Shown here: positions 1-12,300 of the stretch, piece after piece | How the letters are laid out: each line of letters starts with the position of its first letter | Numbering within the stretch: position 1 is the stretch's first letter | DNA from: Rhytidiadelphus loreus | Lineage: Eukaryota; Streptophyta; Bryopsida; Hypnales; Hylocomiaceae | DNA length: 64,000 nt | Direction: 5' to 3' | Assembly: GCA_947034895.1 (NCBI GenBank) | Contig: OX344763.1 | Span: 70,885,093 to 70,949,092, forward strand | The notes under the pieces: generated by a model | Database searches by the model: none | What the model was told of the DNA's origin: nothing | The model's input: the letters and a program-made list of their open reading frames with translations, nothing else | Position numbers and translations under genes: made by a program

Positions 1-872
1 TTGTGTGGCATTTTATATGCATCAGACTCAATAAGTTTTCGAAGTGTGGCAGTAGCTTGAAGAGTATGCATGCAGGGCTTCTTGGATCCCACATTTCCAT
101 GGACCTCAGATTGCTTTCCAACTCTGGCCTTTTCTTTATATCTATAGTAGGTAGCTTTCGCAATCCCATGAAGGATCCACCACGCTGTGGGACACACTTC
201 CCTACCTTTCAAAGTTATCCACTCCTTGTCATCACTGTCTTTGTAGATCTGCCTATGCACCTCTAAAAGTGTCTTGTTGCGAGTCTTGAAGTCATAACCT
301 CCATAGAGGTCAGTTTGAATTGCTTGAATTTGCTCACGAGGAAAAGGCTGTACACAATTTCTATTGCAACATGTTTCCGTGGAAACTATTGTGATGGATT
401 CCATAGTGAGGAGAAGTTCTCTCTTAGGAGGCACAACAGGATCAACCTTCTCACAAATTGTTTCATATGATCGAACCCCTTTACGAACTCTTCTACTTGA
501 GGCGTTTGCAGCCGTATTGTATATGTAGGTCTGGTCATGGTCATACAAATTTACACCATCATGGAGAAACACTTGTTTAATGTGCCAAGAACGCAATGAC
601 CACATATTTGCAGATGAGAACAACTCTTCATTCAAAGACTCTACAATCTTAATGACAACTCGATCATCACCAAGAGGCTTTCTATCCATGTCAATGACCA
701 AGTCTGGATCAATATTTTGACAAACACCCCTTGTGACATCCACCCCCTCTTCATTTCTTAGAGTGACAGGCAATGACCCCCATTTTGCACAAGGAATTCC
801 TTCGCAAGCCTGAACACCAACTGGAAGTGTAGGAACTAGATTTACAAACTCATGAGGTCTATGAAAATTCAT
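1..872 (-). CDS. Partial transposase-like protein, runs off the left edge
   Basis: The minus strand is open for about 290 codons from an ATG at 870-872 to the window edge, with no stop. In order the product shows a TRGVCQNIDPDLVID segment, a W-S-L-R-S-W-H-I-K block, a Cys pair pattern (T-C-C-N-R-N-C) near residue 180, then VCPTAWWILHGIAKATYYRY and a later H-G-N-x-G-S-K-K-P stretch. A WW..HGI..YYRY block followed by an HGNxGxKP linker resembles N-terminal parts of a DDE-type transposase family; this is recall, not a search. The catalytic part would lie outside the window. Upstream in-frame sequence reaches a stop within about 25 codons, which favours this ATG. No introns are visible. Confidence 0.6.
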   Translation of the reverse strand, partial: MNFHRPHEFVNLVPTLPVGVQACEGIPCAKWGSLPVTLRNEEGVDVTRGVCQNIDPDLVIDMDRKPLGDDRVVIKIVESLNEELFSSANMWSLRSWHIKQVFLHDGVNLYDHDQTYIYNTAANASSRRVRKGVRSYETICEKVDPVVPPKRELLLTMESITIVSTETCCNRNCVQPFPREQIQAIQTDLYGGYDFKTRNKTLLEVHRQIYKDSDDKEWITLKGREVCPTAWWILHGIAKATYYRYKEKARVGKQSEVHGNVGSKKPCMHTLQATATLRKLIESDAYKMPH

Positions 873-896
873 TTTGAAAATACGAAGAGCAATAGT

Positions 897-1440
897 TAGA
901 ATTATCGTTGACTCGAGGATGACAAATTTCTATGCTGCAAGTAAATATACAGGAAGAGTATATTCCTCAATACATGGCAATAGCAAAGTAAGAGAAATTG
1001 ATACAGATGTTTCAACATGTCGTGTAAAGGATAGAGGTCAATACTACATTGTCGATTCAATGACAGAGTATACCCACGGTTCTAGGGTTTAGGGTAGGAT
1101 TCTAATTTATCATCGAATCAATGATAAATTATTTCCAGTTACAAATACAAGTATTGTGACTGATAATTGTTAATTCCGATAATGATCTTGGATTGTTTAT
1201 AAATTTGTTGACAGTAATAATCTCTCCGACAAGAGGAAAATTATCGTCAAATCGAGGATAATTTACTGACTCTGAACCTTGCAGCTATTATGTAACTTCA
1301 CTGTTAATTAGGATAATATCCTCCTATAGTTTGTCCGGCAGACGGGGTCATTCTAATATCGTCGACTCGATGATAATATTTTCTGATTCAGAATCGCAGT
1401 ACTATTGTCACTTTGTTATCCTCAAATCGATGATCCCGAG
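897..1440. promoter_or_regulatory. Array of about six near-palindromic TTATC-TCGA-GATAA sites
   Basis: Within about 540 bp upstream of the leftward gene there are six related sites of 20-26 bp near 899, 1045, 1110, 1247, 1356 and 1415. The general form is ATTATC-n-TC-n-A-n-TCGA-n-GATAAT, each arm roughly the inverse of the other. A seventh isolated site occurs near 8672. Spacing is irregular, about 60-150 bp. The repetition and dyad symmetry are visible; a role as operator-like binding sites for the neighbouring gene is inference. Confidence 0.5.
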
Positions 1441-1590
1441 AAATGCGGTTAAATATTCAGAAGCCTCAATTTTCATACACTCTTCACATTTACGTCATGT
1501 GGAAATGATTGCACCTGAGAGATTGAACTACGAAAATGTTTCCATATTCCCATCGTATACAGTACTTCCAAAACCAATGGCGTAGTGAAC

Positions 1591-2455
1591 ACTATCAACC
1601 TCCACATCTCTCTACATTCACTACAAGGTTATCATGTGAATCCACTGTAGTTCTATAACAACACAAATAATAACACAACTGATGACATAATGACTTCATC
1701 AATGCCAATTGGAGAAACCTATAATACATCACATACAAACAAAACAACATCAAGTAGGAACCATAAATGAGCAACACCATTCGTTTAGTGCATAAAATGA
1801 TACCCACATTCAGAGGAAATACAATCACTCCACGACAACATGCACTACTTTTCACTCCAAACAACTGAAAATGATGCGCATCAGTTGATGGTATTGAACC
1901 TGCTTCCGAATATGGAGGGAGAGAAAGAGAAAGAGGGCGAGAGTGAGATATGGTAGGATGTATGAGGTGGGAAACACAAATTCAAACGGAAGTTTCCAAG
2001 TTTAGATTTGGATCCGCTTTCAACTTTGGCCGACATTCCTGTCTCTAAAGGTGCTTCCAGTGACGATGTCACCTAATTTTGGACACGGAAAAGTCCTTCT
2101 TAAAAGGCTGCTCTAGTCCAAGGATTTCACAGTTGGAGGAAATTCCGTGGTTGCCAGCCTGCGAGCGGGAAAAAAATTCTAAAGAAGTAGAAGAGAAGAA
2201 CCTATAACAGTGGATTTAGTTAATTTTTTAGTAACATAAATGTTAGTTAATTTTCCTAAATTTCGAATCAATTACAAACCTTTGAAAATTAAAAAAGTTG
2301 TAGTAAGCAAATGTTATAGATTTCTATAAAAAAGTATAAACGAAATGAATCCTGATTGAAGAACATGTAGCCATAAAACATTGAATCCAATCCTTGTTTG
2401 TTTGTTTTGTTTGTTATGTTCAGATCTCCCAAATCGTGAGTCCCCCGATTGCGTG
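1591..2455. other. Spacer, no gene seen
   Basis: Short open frames are present on both strands, but none shows protein-like composition or recognisable motifs. A purine-rich GAGA-type tract lies near 1918-1945. Confidence 0.5.
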
Positions 2456-2746
2456 TTGGGTACCGTCGGAAAGTCCTCGGCGAAGAAGGGTGCACGGACA
2501 TGGTTTTGTGACGTTTGGACACATAGTGCAAAAATTCTTGAATTTTGAAGTTATTTATGGATTAAAAAAATTTTAAAATTATTTTTATTCTTGATTTCAA
2601 TGTGCTTGGTACCGTTAGAAAACCCTCAGCAAGGAGGCCGGGGTGCATACACTTTGTTTCTTGATGTTTAGACTCATGGTACAAGAATTAAAATTGAATT
2701 TTGAAGTCATTTATATGTTAAAAAATTTAGAAAATTACTTTTAAGT
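2456..2746. repeat. Two diverged tandem copies of an approximately 150-bp unit
   Basis: Both copies start TTGG(G)TACCGT, run through a GGGTGCA segment, and end with TTGAATTTTGAAGT followed by an A/T-rich tail. The copies begin near 2456 and 2605. They differ at many positions, so the duplication is old. Confidence 0.65.
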
Positions 2747-2841
2747 TTGTTTTTATTGACATAGGACCCTCTAGTAATATTTAAAATCAATACAAAATAA
2801 ACTGGCTTATAAGATTTGTCAATCTCACAAGTCCAATTTTT

Positions 2842-3316
2842 CACATGAAAAAATTTGGAAAACATATGTACAAGTTCCAAATACACTTTAGATTTGTAAT
2901 CCATAAAAATCTTTTGCTCTTGACCATTTTCTAAAAACATATACAAGAATGAAAATACATAAAATTACAACATGCGCTGTACTTTAAATTCTAATACCCA
3001 TAAACTCATGAGTTTTGCATGTGAAAAAATTTGAAAAGCATATGTACAAGTTGCAAATACACTTTAGATTTGTAATCCATAAAAATCTTTTGCTCTTGTC
3101 CATTTTCTAAAAACATATACAAGAATGAAAATACATAAAATTACAGCATGTGCTGTACTTTAAATTCTAATACCCATAAACTCATGAGTTTTGCATGTGA
3201 AAAAATTTGGAAAGCATATGTACAAGTTGCAAATACACTTTAGATTTGTAATCCATAAAAATCTTTCGTTCTTGACCATTTTCTAAAAACATATACAAGA
3301 ATGAAAATACATAAAT
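2842..3316. repeat. Tandem repeat, approximately 176-bp unit, 2.7 copies
   Basis: A unit containing AAATTTGG, CATATGTACAAGTT and CTTTTGCTCTTG recurs at 2851, 3027 and 3203, a spacing of 176 bp. The copies are nearly identical, so this is recent. The last copy breaks off after ATACATAAA near 3315. The unit length is satellite-like. Confidence 0.85.
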
Positions 3317-3774
3317 TCATGACAAATATAAAATATAAGTGACCAAGAAATTATGTGGTCATGAATGCAACATCCTTCAAGTATTAGTAACTTATTCGAA
3401 GCATTTTGCATCTTTTTATATGTACATTGTATGGATTATAGAGTTTGATTAGGTTTTCTTAAATACAGGGCATGAGTCATTCTTTTTTGCAAGCATCAAA
3501 ATTGGATAAGAAACAATAGTGGCCCTTTCCCTGCGCAAAATAACTTTTATTATTTTGATTAAGCCATGTGTAACTGTTGTAGTTTAAGAAACAAAAGGCC
3601 AAAAAATTGAAAACAAGAAAATAAAATAAATATGTCGATGTTGTAAAGTACAGATTAATTAAAATTTGATGAAGAAACTAATTTTATGCTACTTATATGC
3701 AATCTTCAATCCGCCAAAGAATTCTATTTTCATATGCCATATGCTATTGTCTAGAAAAATGTAAATTTTAATTG

Positions 3775-4310
<536 letters not shown>

Positions 4311-6880
4311 ACCTGATGGCTTTTAATTAGGGCTTCAAGGCTTATAAACTACAATGCCTGGTTCATTTGCATACAAAAATGCATGAAAGTACCATAAATT
4401 AATTATTTCCATGAATTCTAAATGTTCAACTAATTTTGAACTTCTACATATTTTTTTTATTCCATTTACTTAATTTGTCCCATGGCTTCTGGGCTTTAGT
4501 ATTTGTTAACTAGGGTACAGGGCTCATTAAAAGAAAAGTTTCTTGGTGTACAAAAATCCATAGAAGTAGTTTGATTTTTTTTTTCTAAATATTTCTTAAT
4601 GTACGTATAATTCTTCAAACTATAAAAACTCATTAAAAGTTTGGGGTTGTAAATGTTGAAGTTGAAAGTTTATTTAGAAAATAATCATAAATTGAATACA
4701 TTGAGTGCAAACTATTTTTTTTTATACATTATATTTACCAAAATTGGTACAATCCATCGTATTTTGGGTGCATGAAATGTCAAATGTCATGAAGAAAGAT
4801 TGAAAGAGTGTGTAGATTTTAAATAATAGAAGTTTTGAAAACTTGGAGCTTTGAAAGAGACAAGGAGAGCACTATCAATTATGCCAATTATAAGTCACAA
4901 ATCATTGTACCTAGTGGCACACTTTCAATATCTAGTACAATCATGAATGACAATTATAAGAGTGAATGTCTATTTATGGTGACTAATTATTTTGAATGAG
5001 TGGTGAAATAGAACAAGTTAATTTAACTTATGTATGATTTTGAATTTGAATTATTTGTTACAATAATTAACTATATACTTTAAATCCAAAAATGCAAACT
5101 CTATATTTTTTTTTTATTCCTCAGACACCTAATAATTTGTTTTTCTCCAACCTCACATTCACGTTCTATGATTTTTTGGTTAAAAAATGAAATCACTCTA
5201 ACTCCCAATTATTTGGGCTTTTGTTCAATTATAGTTTTCTTCCATCCAATGCAATTGTGAGAAGTTTGTGAATTTCATTTAGCACCAAAAGAAATCAACA
5301 AAATATTCATTTGCATTTCTGAAAATACATGCTAAAGATAGCTAAATTGTGAAACTTCAATTTTAAGAAGGTACTATCATTATTTATATGTGTTTAGAAT
5401 TATATTTTAAAGTATTTTCATTCTTGTATAATTATCTGAAGGCCATTTTTGAACAATATAATCTATGATTCTAAAAAGTCGTAGTTTTTGAAAAAATTTA
5501 TAATCGATTCATTCTAATTTCTAAAGAACGTCTTACTTATTTGGAAATAGTCAATTTCATTGGTTTATATTTTTCAATGGACACTTTGTAATTACTATAG
5601 AGTAGAATAAAGAAAACCATTTAGGATTCACAGTTAAGGATAATTAAGAGCCAAAATCCCTCTAAAAAATAAAAATAGTGTGGAATCAAATTTTGTTTAT
5701 GTGGAGGGCTAAAGTTTATTTGGAAGAATTATGGACTAACATTTGATCTTGCCTTTACATTCCCTAATTTTCTTAAATACATACCTAACTTGGATTCTTT
5801 TTTCACCAATTTTTGAGAACATCATGCAATTAAAAGTACAACAAATTCTAACGTTCTTTATCTTTTTTTTGTACTTTATAAATTTTCAATGTGACCTTTC
5901 TCTCAAGACACTAAATCATGCTCTATTATGAAGTGGGCCAATAGAGTAATTTGGGGGTTCATTGGGGTAAAATAAAAATAAAATCTCTATATTTTGGGTT
6001 TTGGGTATTGTCTCTAGAGTGGAAAGTTTAGTACTTCTTCAACAATCGATATTCAAAAATTATAAATATCAGCTATAGGTTTCAACTAGCTATCGTCTTC
6101 AAATACTCTAAATAATGGCAATTGTAGAAATAAAATAATTACATAAAAATGAAATGTTTCCAATGAAAATCTTTTTAATACGTGGTACAAAATTTTTATA
6201 CCTCATACGGCAAAAACACATGCGCAGATTGCTTAACTTTAGAAAGAGATTGAAGATGTTTTTTAAAGAAATCAATACCGCGGAATCAATTGTTTTAATA
6301 AATAGAAAAGTATTATTTGAAAGTAAAAATACTATACAAGATGTTCCCTTTTTTTTACAAAATTTTGAGGATAAATAGTTGCATTTCTATTCTATATAGA
6401 AGACTTCATTGTCATGTATTGGACATTTAGTGTCCACAGTAGCGTTACAAGGCTAAGTGGTTCACAATCAAAGGTTACAACATACATGAACCTTTAAGCG
6501 CTTTTACGTTTATATTCTAGATAATGAACAGAGGTCTTGTAGGTGTTGTTTCATCCAGCTACCTTGCCATTCATCCAATGTAATACTTGAATCTTGAGAA
6601 GACAACCTTCTTTTATGTCCAATTTCATGAAATTTTGGTAAATGGTGTTACTTTACAAAGATATAAGCAATTTGGTAAATGGTGTTACTGTACAAAGGTA
6701 TAAGCAAAAACGTGTCCAAATTTCAAAAAGAATCTATTTGTTAAGGGGTTAAATATCGATGAAGAAGTTAGACCTTTGTATTAAGGAGGGTTCGATTGAA
6801 AGCAAACATTGTGTGTCATACACAAGAGGAGGTTTTCATGTACTTAGGCTTCAATATCAACATGGTCCGGGTATCTACCT
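4311..6880. other. AT-rich intergenic DNA, no gene seen
   Basis: Very AT-rich sequence with poly-A and poly-T tracts. The few short open frames (for example 5743-5931 and 6154-6378) have no recognisable motif. A short partial duplication containing TTTGGTAAATGGTGTTACT occurs at about 6637 and 6668. Confidence 0.6.
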
Positions 6881-6985
6881 CAGGCGGGTATGAATACCGC
6901 TGCATCGAGCGGGTATGATTGTCAGCAGGGCGGGTATGAGTGTCGGGCATTGGGCAGATACGAGTGTGTGTTAGGGTTTGGTGCT
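6880..6985. repeat. Short GCGGGTATGA motif array
   Basis: Four copies of GCGGGTATGA or a close variant occur at roughly 25-bp steps, the last as GGGCAGATACGA. The copies are followed by variable T-x-T-C-G-G-type sequence. This is GC-rich against the AT-rich surroundings. Function unknown. Confidence 0.5.
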
Positions 6986-7084
6986 TCGTCTTGTTGGGCA
7001 GAGCGTTTTTTTGCTGCATTTTTTTGCTGCGCTTGTTGTTTTCTGCCGTGGGAGTTCATATTCTTTGTCGTGTAAAGTTCCTGA

Positions 7085-7290
7085 ACTTGTATCGTGAGGT
7101 CTTGGCGGAGGTTGGAAAAGCTTGGCGGACTTCGAGGAGCTCAGCGTAGCTTAGAAAACTCAGCGCAACTTAGAAGACTCAACGCAGCTTGGAAGAGCGC
7201 AGCGCAGTTGGGAAGCTGATTTGTGAGGTATAGTCTTTCTTGCGTTAGATTTGCGTGGAAATTTTTGGGGAGTTCATTTTTCCGCAGTTT
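7085..7290 (+). repeat. CTTAGAAGACTCAGCGCA-type short repeats, first of two related copies
   Basis: About five imperfect 19-20-bp units of the kind CTCAGCGCAACTTAGAAGA lie at 7130-7210. They sit between a GGTCTTGGCGGAGGTTGGA leader and a TGATTTGTGAGGTA-containing tail. A shorter relative with the same leader and tail is at 8020-8165, so the segment is duplicated around the MITE. Confidence 0.5.
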
Positions 7291-7575
7291 TGGGGGAGTT
7301 CATGTTTTTGCAGTGAAGCTTGAAAGCTGAAATTTGTATAAGGGTTTAGAGGAAGATCGCTTCCAGAGTTTCAAGCAGGCTGTGAATTTTTTTTTCTTAC
7401 AAGTAGGTTGGGAATAGCAATTGATCTGGAACCAAGTCCATCAGTGGTGGTGGCTTGGGTGGTTTGTCACGAATTTGTATATATTGTCTTGTGTTGATTG
7501 TTTTTTCACAAATTTGTATCCATTGTCCCCACAATGATTCACAAAGCAAAAATGAATGGATTTGGTACTTTATTT

Positions 7576-7772
7576 CACTAGAAGAAAAGTGTTTTAGAAT
7601 CCCTGAAAATACGTCACTTCGTTTTTGTTGAGTTCCCGGTTCAAAATGCAGTCCAAACGCAAAAAAACGTAGAAAAAACGTTTTTCTGCATTTGGACTGC
7701 GTTTTGAATCGGTAACTCAACAAAAACGAAGTGACGTATTTTCAGGGATTCTAACACATTTTTCTTCTAGTG
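7576..7772. mobile_element. CACTA-type foldback MITE, 197 bp, TSD TTT
   Basis: The element begins CACTAGAAGAAAA and ends with TTTTTCTTCTAGTG. The two halves are inverted copies for about 90 bp with only a few mismatches, so the element folds almost completely. It is flanked by the 3-bp direct repeat TTT (7573-7575 and 7773-7775). CACTA ends and a 3-bp target duplication are hallmarks of the CACTA/En-Spm superfamily. A second element with the same 12-bp ends lies at 61511-61682. Confidence 0.85.
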
Positions 7773-7910
7773 TTTGCTGCTGCTTCAATAGTTTCCTGCT
7801 TGGCATGCAACCACAGTTTTTCTCTTCATTGTTTTGAACGTGGCCATCTTTTGTGTTCAAATATGTAGAAAAAATTGTGTGTTCAAGTTTTCAGGTTTGC
7901 TGTGAATGTC

Positions 7911-8022
7911 AAGATCTTGTGTATGAGCACTCAATTTTGATTTAGTTTTCCGTTCTGTATGAACGTCGGGATCTTGTGTATGAGCACTCAATTTTGATTT
8001 AGTTTTCTGTTCTGTGTAGTAC
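7911..8022. repeat. Tandem duplication, approximately 57 bp
   Basis: The segment GATCTTGTGTATGAGCACTC and its continuation through TTTAGTTTTC-GTTCTGT occurs twice in a row, starting near 7913 and 7970, with few differences. Confidence 0.75.
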
Positions 8023-9397
8023 GTGAAGCTGGGAGGTCTTCGAAGAAATTGGAGGACTTTGAGGAGTTCGGCACACCAGCTTCGAATAGCTTGAACCAGC
8101 TCAACACAACGTGATTTGTGAGGTACATTCGTTATTGTTGGATTTGAGATAGAATTTGTGAGAAGTTCATTTAAAAAAAAAATTGTTTTAGGGTTTCTAG
8201 GTGGCACACTTGCAAGGTTGTTTTGTTGCTTTTCTAAATCATACAAGAGTTGTTGTTGCTCTTGAGAATCTTACAAGAGTTTCAGTTGTGTATCCACTAA
8301 TAAGCTTAGCTAGAATACGCACTTAATTCCACAGCTGGACTTAACTTGTAGGATCCAAGCTTTGTTTAGCGATTGCAACTCCATTGCTAGCAATATTTAA
8401 ATCCGAAGGCTGCCAATTGTGTTGTTGATCAGCGTTTATACACACTTTGTCGATTTTCGGCTCCAAGTATGTAATTTGCTTGAATAGGGATTAGGGTTTA
8501 GGCATCCAAATTAGGGTTTAGAATTTACAAAAGGCGACCACATTAAACTACACGAATCTGAAAATATATCCCTGATGCAACGATAAAAATCCTTCCTTTA
8601 AACGCCAGATATGGTCACAAGAGCGAAAAATGGAGTCACCAATTAAGAGAACAGGATAACAATACTCTCTAAATTATCCTTGACTTGAGGATAATTTACA
8701 AACCAAAGACTGTTACATTCTTCTCACTATTATATTCTCCATCCAATAAAAGAATTTATAATTGTAGATGAAAATGGCTATTTCTCACCCTTGTTATTGC
8801 GGCTATTTATTGGATTGCCTCGTACTACGCAATATAACTGCAGCAGGCCCAATAGTGTAGGTTTACGCGCCGCGGTCTGACAACGACAGCGAAAAACTCC
8901 TCTGCCTGCGGGTGTCTGCCCAAAAAAAGTTCCAGTGTCCTATTGCCACTGTTTTGCTCGCTTGAGCCCACATGCTCCATGTGCCCTATGCTCCATGTGC
9001 CCCATGCCCCATGCCCCATACCCCATGTGCCCATCGGTTTTAAAAAGGCTCCAACAGTGTTTGGGCGTGGCTTCATTTAAAAATGAGACTGCAGTGTTTT
9101 GGCACATTTTTCCTAGTGTAGGGTTTAGGGTTTGGAAATGTAACGTTCCCTTAGTTGAGGACGGTTTAGTGTGTGGTTTAGGGTTCAGTCACCGTTTACC
9201 CAACAATTGCTTGCCAATGTTTACTTTGCGTTCCTTCGAAGGGTGTTGCTGATGCCGTTTGCAGTTGCTCGGTTTGTAGTTGGTTTGCTCGGACTACCGT
9301 CGTCTTTCCTTGTACACTATTGCATTTCTATCAGTTTACCGTCGTCTGGATTTAGGGCTTTCCTATGTTTTAGGCGGTTTAGAAGTTTAGGCTCGCA
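8020..9397. other. Spacer with a related repeat copy and CCATG-rich tract
   Basis: 8020-8165 is the second, diverged copy of the segment at 7085-7290. An isolated near-palindrome of the 0.9-1.4 kb type lies near 8672. At 8950-9030 there are many short CCATGTGCCC/CCCATGCC words. A CACTA-like inverted end (ATTTTTCCTAGTG) finishes near 9118 and is directly followed by GGGTTTAGGGTTT. I cannot define the element this end would belong to. Confidence 0.4.
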
Positions 9398-12300
9398 ATG
9401 GAAGCTAGCTGCAATTCCGAAACGACGGCAGACTTAGCAACCGATCTTCCAACACTATCGCCGGTGCCTTGGGTTGACTTGTATAAAGGTCAATTCTTGA
9501 CACACCTGCAACAAATAGAAGCTAAGGTTCAGCATCCACCAGCACGGCTTATATGCAAGGCAAATCTGCTTTGGAAGCTCTAGGAGACACATCGGCCCTA
9601 GCTATTACCGGACACAAAAAAAACCCGCGCAGTTGTTGTGAAGCAATGTTTCATTCTCACTAGTAGAATGGATGACTTCATTTACGGGATGGAGACTGGG
9701 GGCGGGGTTGCCCCGTCCAAGTATGTCAAGATATGCACGCAGCCAGAAAAAACACGCGGTCGTGTCTACGCTACTAGTATTATCCCAAAGGAGGTGACGC
9801 GGTAAGTGAACTAAGAATCCCCTATGCCTGTGGGTTGTTTTCCCTAGAGTATTTCGAGGTTGTTCTTATGGATGCGTTATTTCTGAGTACAGGTATCACT
9901 GCCAGTATGGTCCCCAAGACCACAGTGGAAACGTCAAAGCAGTGACATTTGCGTTGCTGTCGAAACAGAGATCGAAGGTGCTTGTCGCTGAAGCTGCGAA
10001 GAATAAATGGACTTCGAAAAAATTAGGCCCGCTCTTAGAGGGTGAAGTCTAGCCTTTCCTTGAAATGAAAAGAAAGGGAAGGCCGGTGAAAAAAACTGGA
10101 GATCCCTGTTTAGGCCAGCCTACCAAAGAAAAAAAGCCTAAGGGAAGGCCTAAGGGAAAAACCAGCAGTGTGGGTGCACAAGCCCCCCCAAGAGAAGAAG
10201 ACACGCGGAAGGCCCAAGAAGAGGGTCGCACCTGAGGCTGAGACACTAGCTGAAGAAGAGCAGAACATACAAGAAAGGCCAGCAAGTGGCACGGAGGGTC
10301 TGTGTGAAACAGAGCCTACCGAAGAGAAGAAGAGAAGGGGAAGACCGAAGAAGGTGACGACCGCTGTCGTCCGAAATGCACAACCTACATTGCTACCAAT
10401 GTCAAAACCTCCTTGAAACATTGAAGGCTTAGATGCATTGCTTTCAGAGTCCACGAAGGCCAAGAAAATTTGTAAGGCCGTTCCCTGCAAGCAAACAAAG
10501 CCTTCTAAAAAACCGGCAATTATGTTGTCCGCAGGGGTCCTTGAACTTGACTTCAATGCTCCACCACAAAAAAACAGTCCAGTTAACCTCAATCGAAGGC
10601 CGCGTGCATGTAAGCGGTATAGAGCTACTGTTCAATTCGACAGATTGAACACTATTTGACGTTTTATGGGAGCTGGACATAAATGGTCCACTACTGGAGT
10701 CCGGAAACGAGAGCATGTGCAATGTCATAGAATGTGCTTAGAAAAAAGGTGATGGTTTCACGTCGTCAACTACTACTGACAATTTTGGGGTGGAGCTCAG
10801 CAGATGTACTGCTGAGCTGCACAATGAAACAATCCCTTCGGTTGAAACGACGGAAAACACATGTGCAGTTGGGGCTCAAAGCGTGGCCATGAACGCTGCA
10901 GCGGCCACTTCCACCGTCGACGAAAGCAACAATCCAACTACAAGCACATTGTCAAGAAAACCAAGAGATTCCCGAAAGCAATGGGGAGGATCTCTAAAGC
11001 GTGGATGCCTTGCCGGCTTCAGCGTGAAGAGTCTTTATCTCCTGCCGCATGTCACGGAGGTCTCCATCTACGAAGGGAAGCATGTCAATGCCCTATGCGT
11101 CCAGTGTCATGGCCTGCATAACATTGGAGATCGTAGTGCATTCTCTTGGCAGTTATCACCGGAAATCAGGCCATTCGTTCTTAAGCTCTTGCGTGAGGGG
11201 CACAGTGTTTCACAGATAATGGTGAAGCATATCAGGGTTGTCAAGGAGTTCCTTGGGAATGGGACCGAGATATTGAGAGACATGTTTCTTTGCGAAAGGG
11301 ATGTTTGGAATCTAGCCACGAAAATTGCGCGCAAGACTTACATGCTTGACCCTCACGACGCTAAGAGTGTCAAATTGTGGGCACAAGCTAACCGTGATAG
11401 TGTTTTCTTCTACCAAGAAACGGGCATTGTCATAGAGGGAACCTTGATTGCCGTGACAATGCCGTTCACGATAGGCATCCAAACAAAGTGGCAACGGGAA
11501 GTGATGGTGAAGTATGGGCATGCCATTGCTTTTTCAATAGACGCCACATTTGGCACTAATGAGAATAAGGTATGTATGCGTGAATTTTAGTGCACTACCT
11601 TCCATTTGTGGATTGTGATAACTATGTGGTGCAAACACCTAACTGGTTGTGCCCTCATCACTGTGCAGTTTCCTCTATATACAACTATGGTATTTGACGA
11701 GTGGCTGAATGGGATACCTGTTGCATTTATTCTCACATCACGTGCTTCCTAGGACAACTTCACTCCTTGGTTGAGGGCACTAGAAACTACCTTGAAACGA
11801 GAGTGTGCTGATTGGAAACCCAATGCTTCATAGTGGACTGCGCGTAGAGGGAGATTAATAGCCTAAGGTATTTCATTCAGCCTCACAGAACACTGTAGTC
11901 ACGATTTACATGGGTATTCATTGTAGATTCCGAAACAGTTCAAGATTGCACTATGATTGTCTGGAACTGTCGTACGACGGTACGGCGTGCTATTAGAACA
12001 CCTGATTTTCTGCTGTCTAATAACGTACATGATAGAGTACCGATTTAGGAACTCTGAGAGACTGATTGAAAACACTGTGCTTTGCACAGGGAGGTTTGGC
12101 CAAACACCGTTGTGTTTCTGTGCTTGTGGCATGTGCACAAGGCGTGGTAGAAGCAAGCATGCATAAAAATTCAGGACACAAACATGCGAGCCCAGATTCT
12201 GAAGGGTCTGTGTTCCGTCATGTACGACCGCAGCGGACCAGAGGGGGGTGCAGTCACTACATGGGTGACTCAAAAACTAGAGGAACTGTAGTGTTCTTTC

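Noticed and set aside
8840..9118. Third CACTA element ending CCTAGTG at 9118
   Set aside because: Only one end is seen; no matching CACTAGG start or 3-bp target duplication was found.
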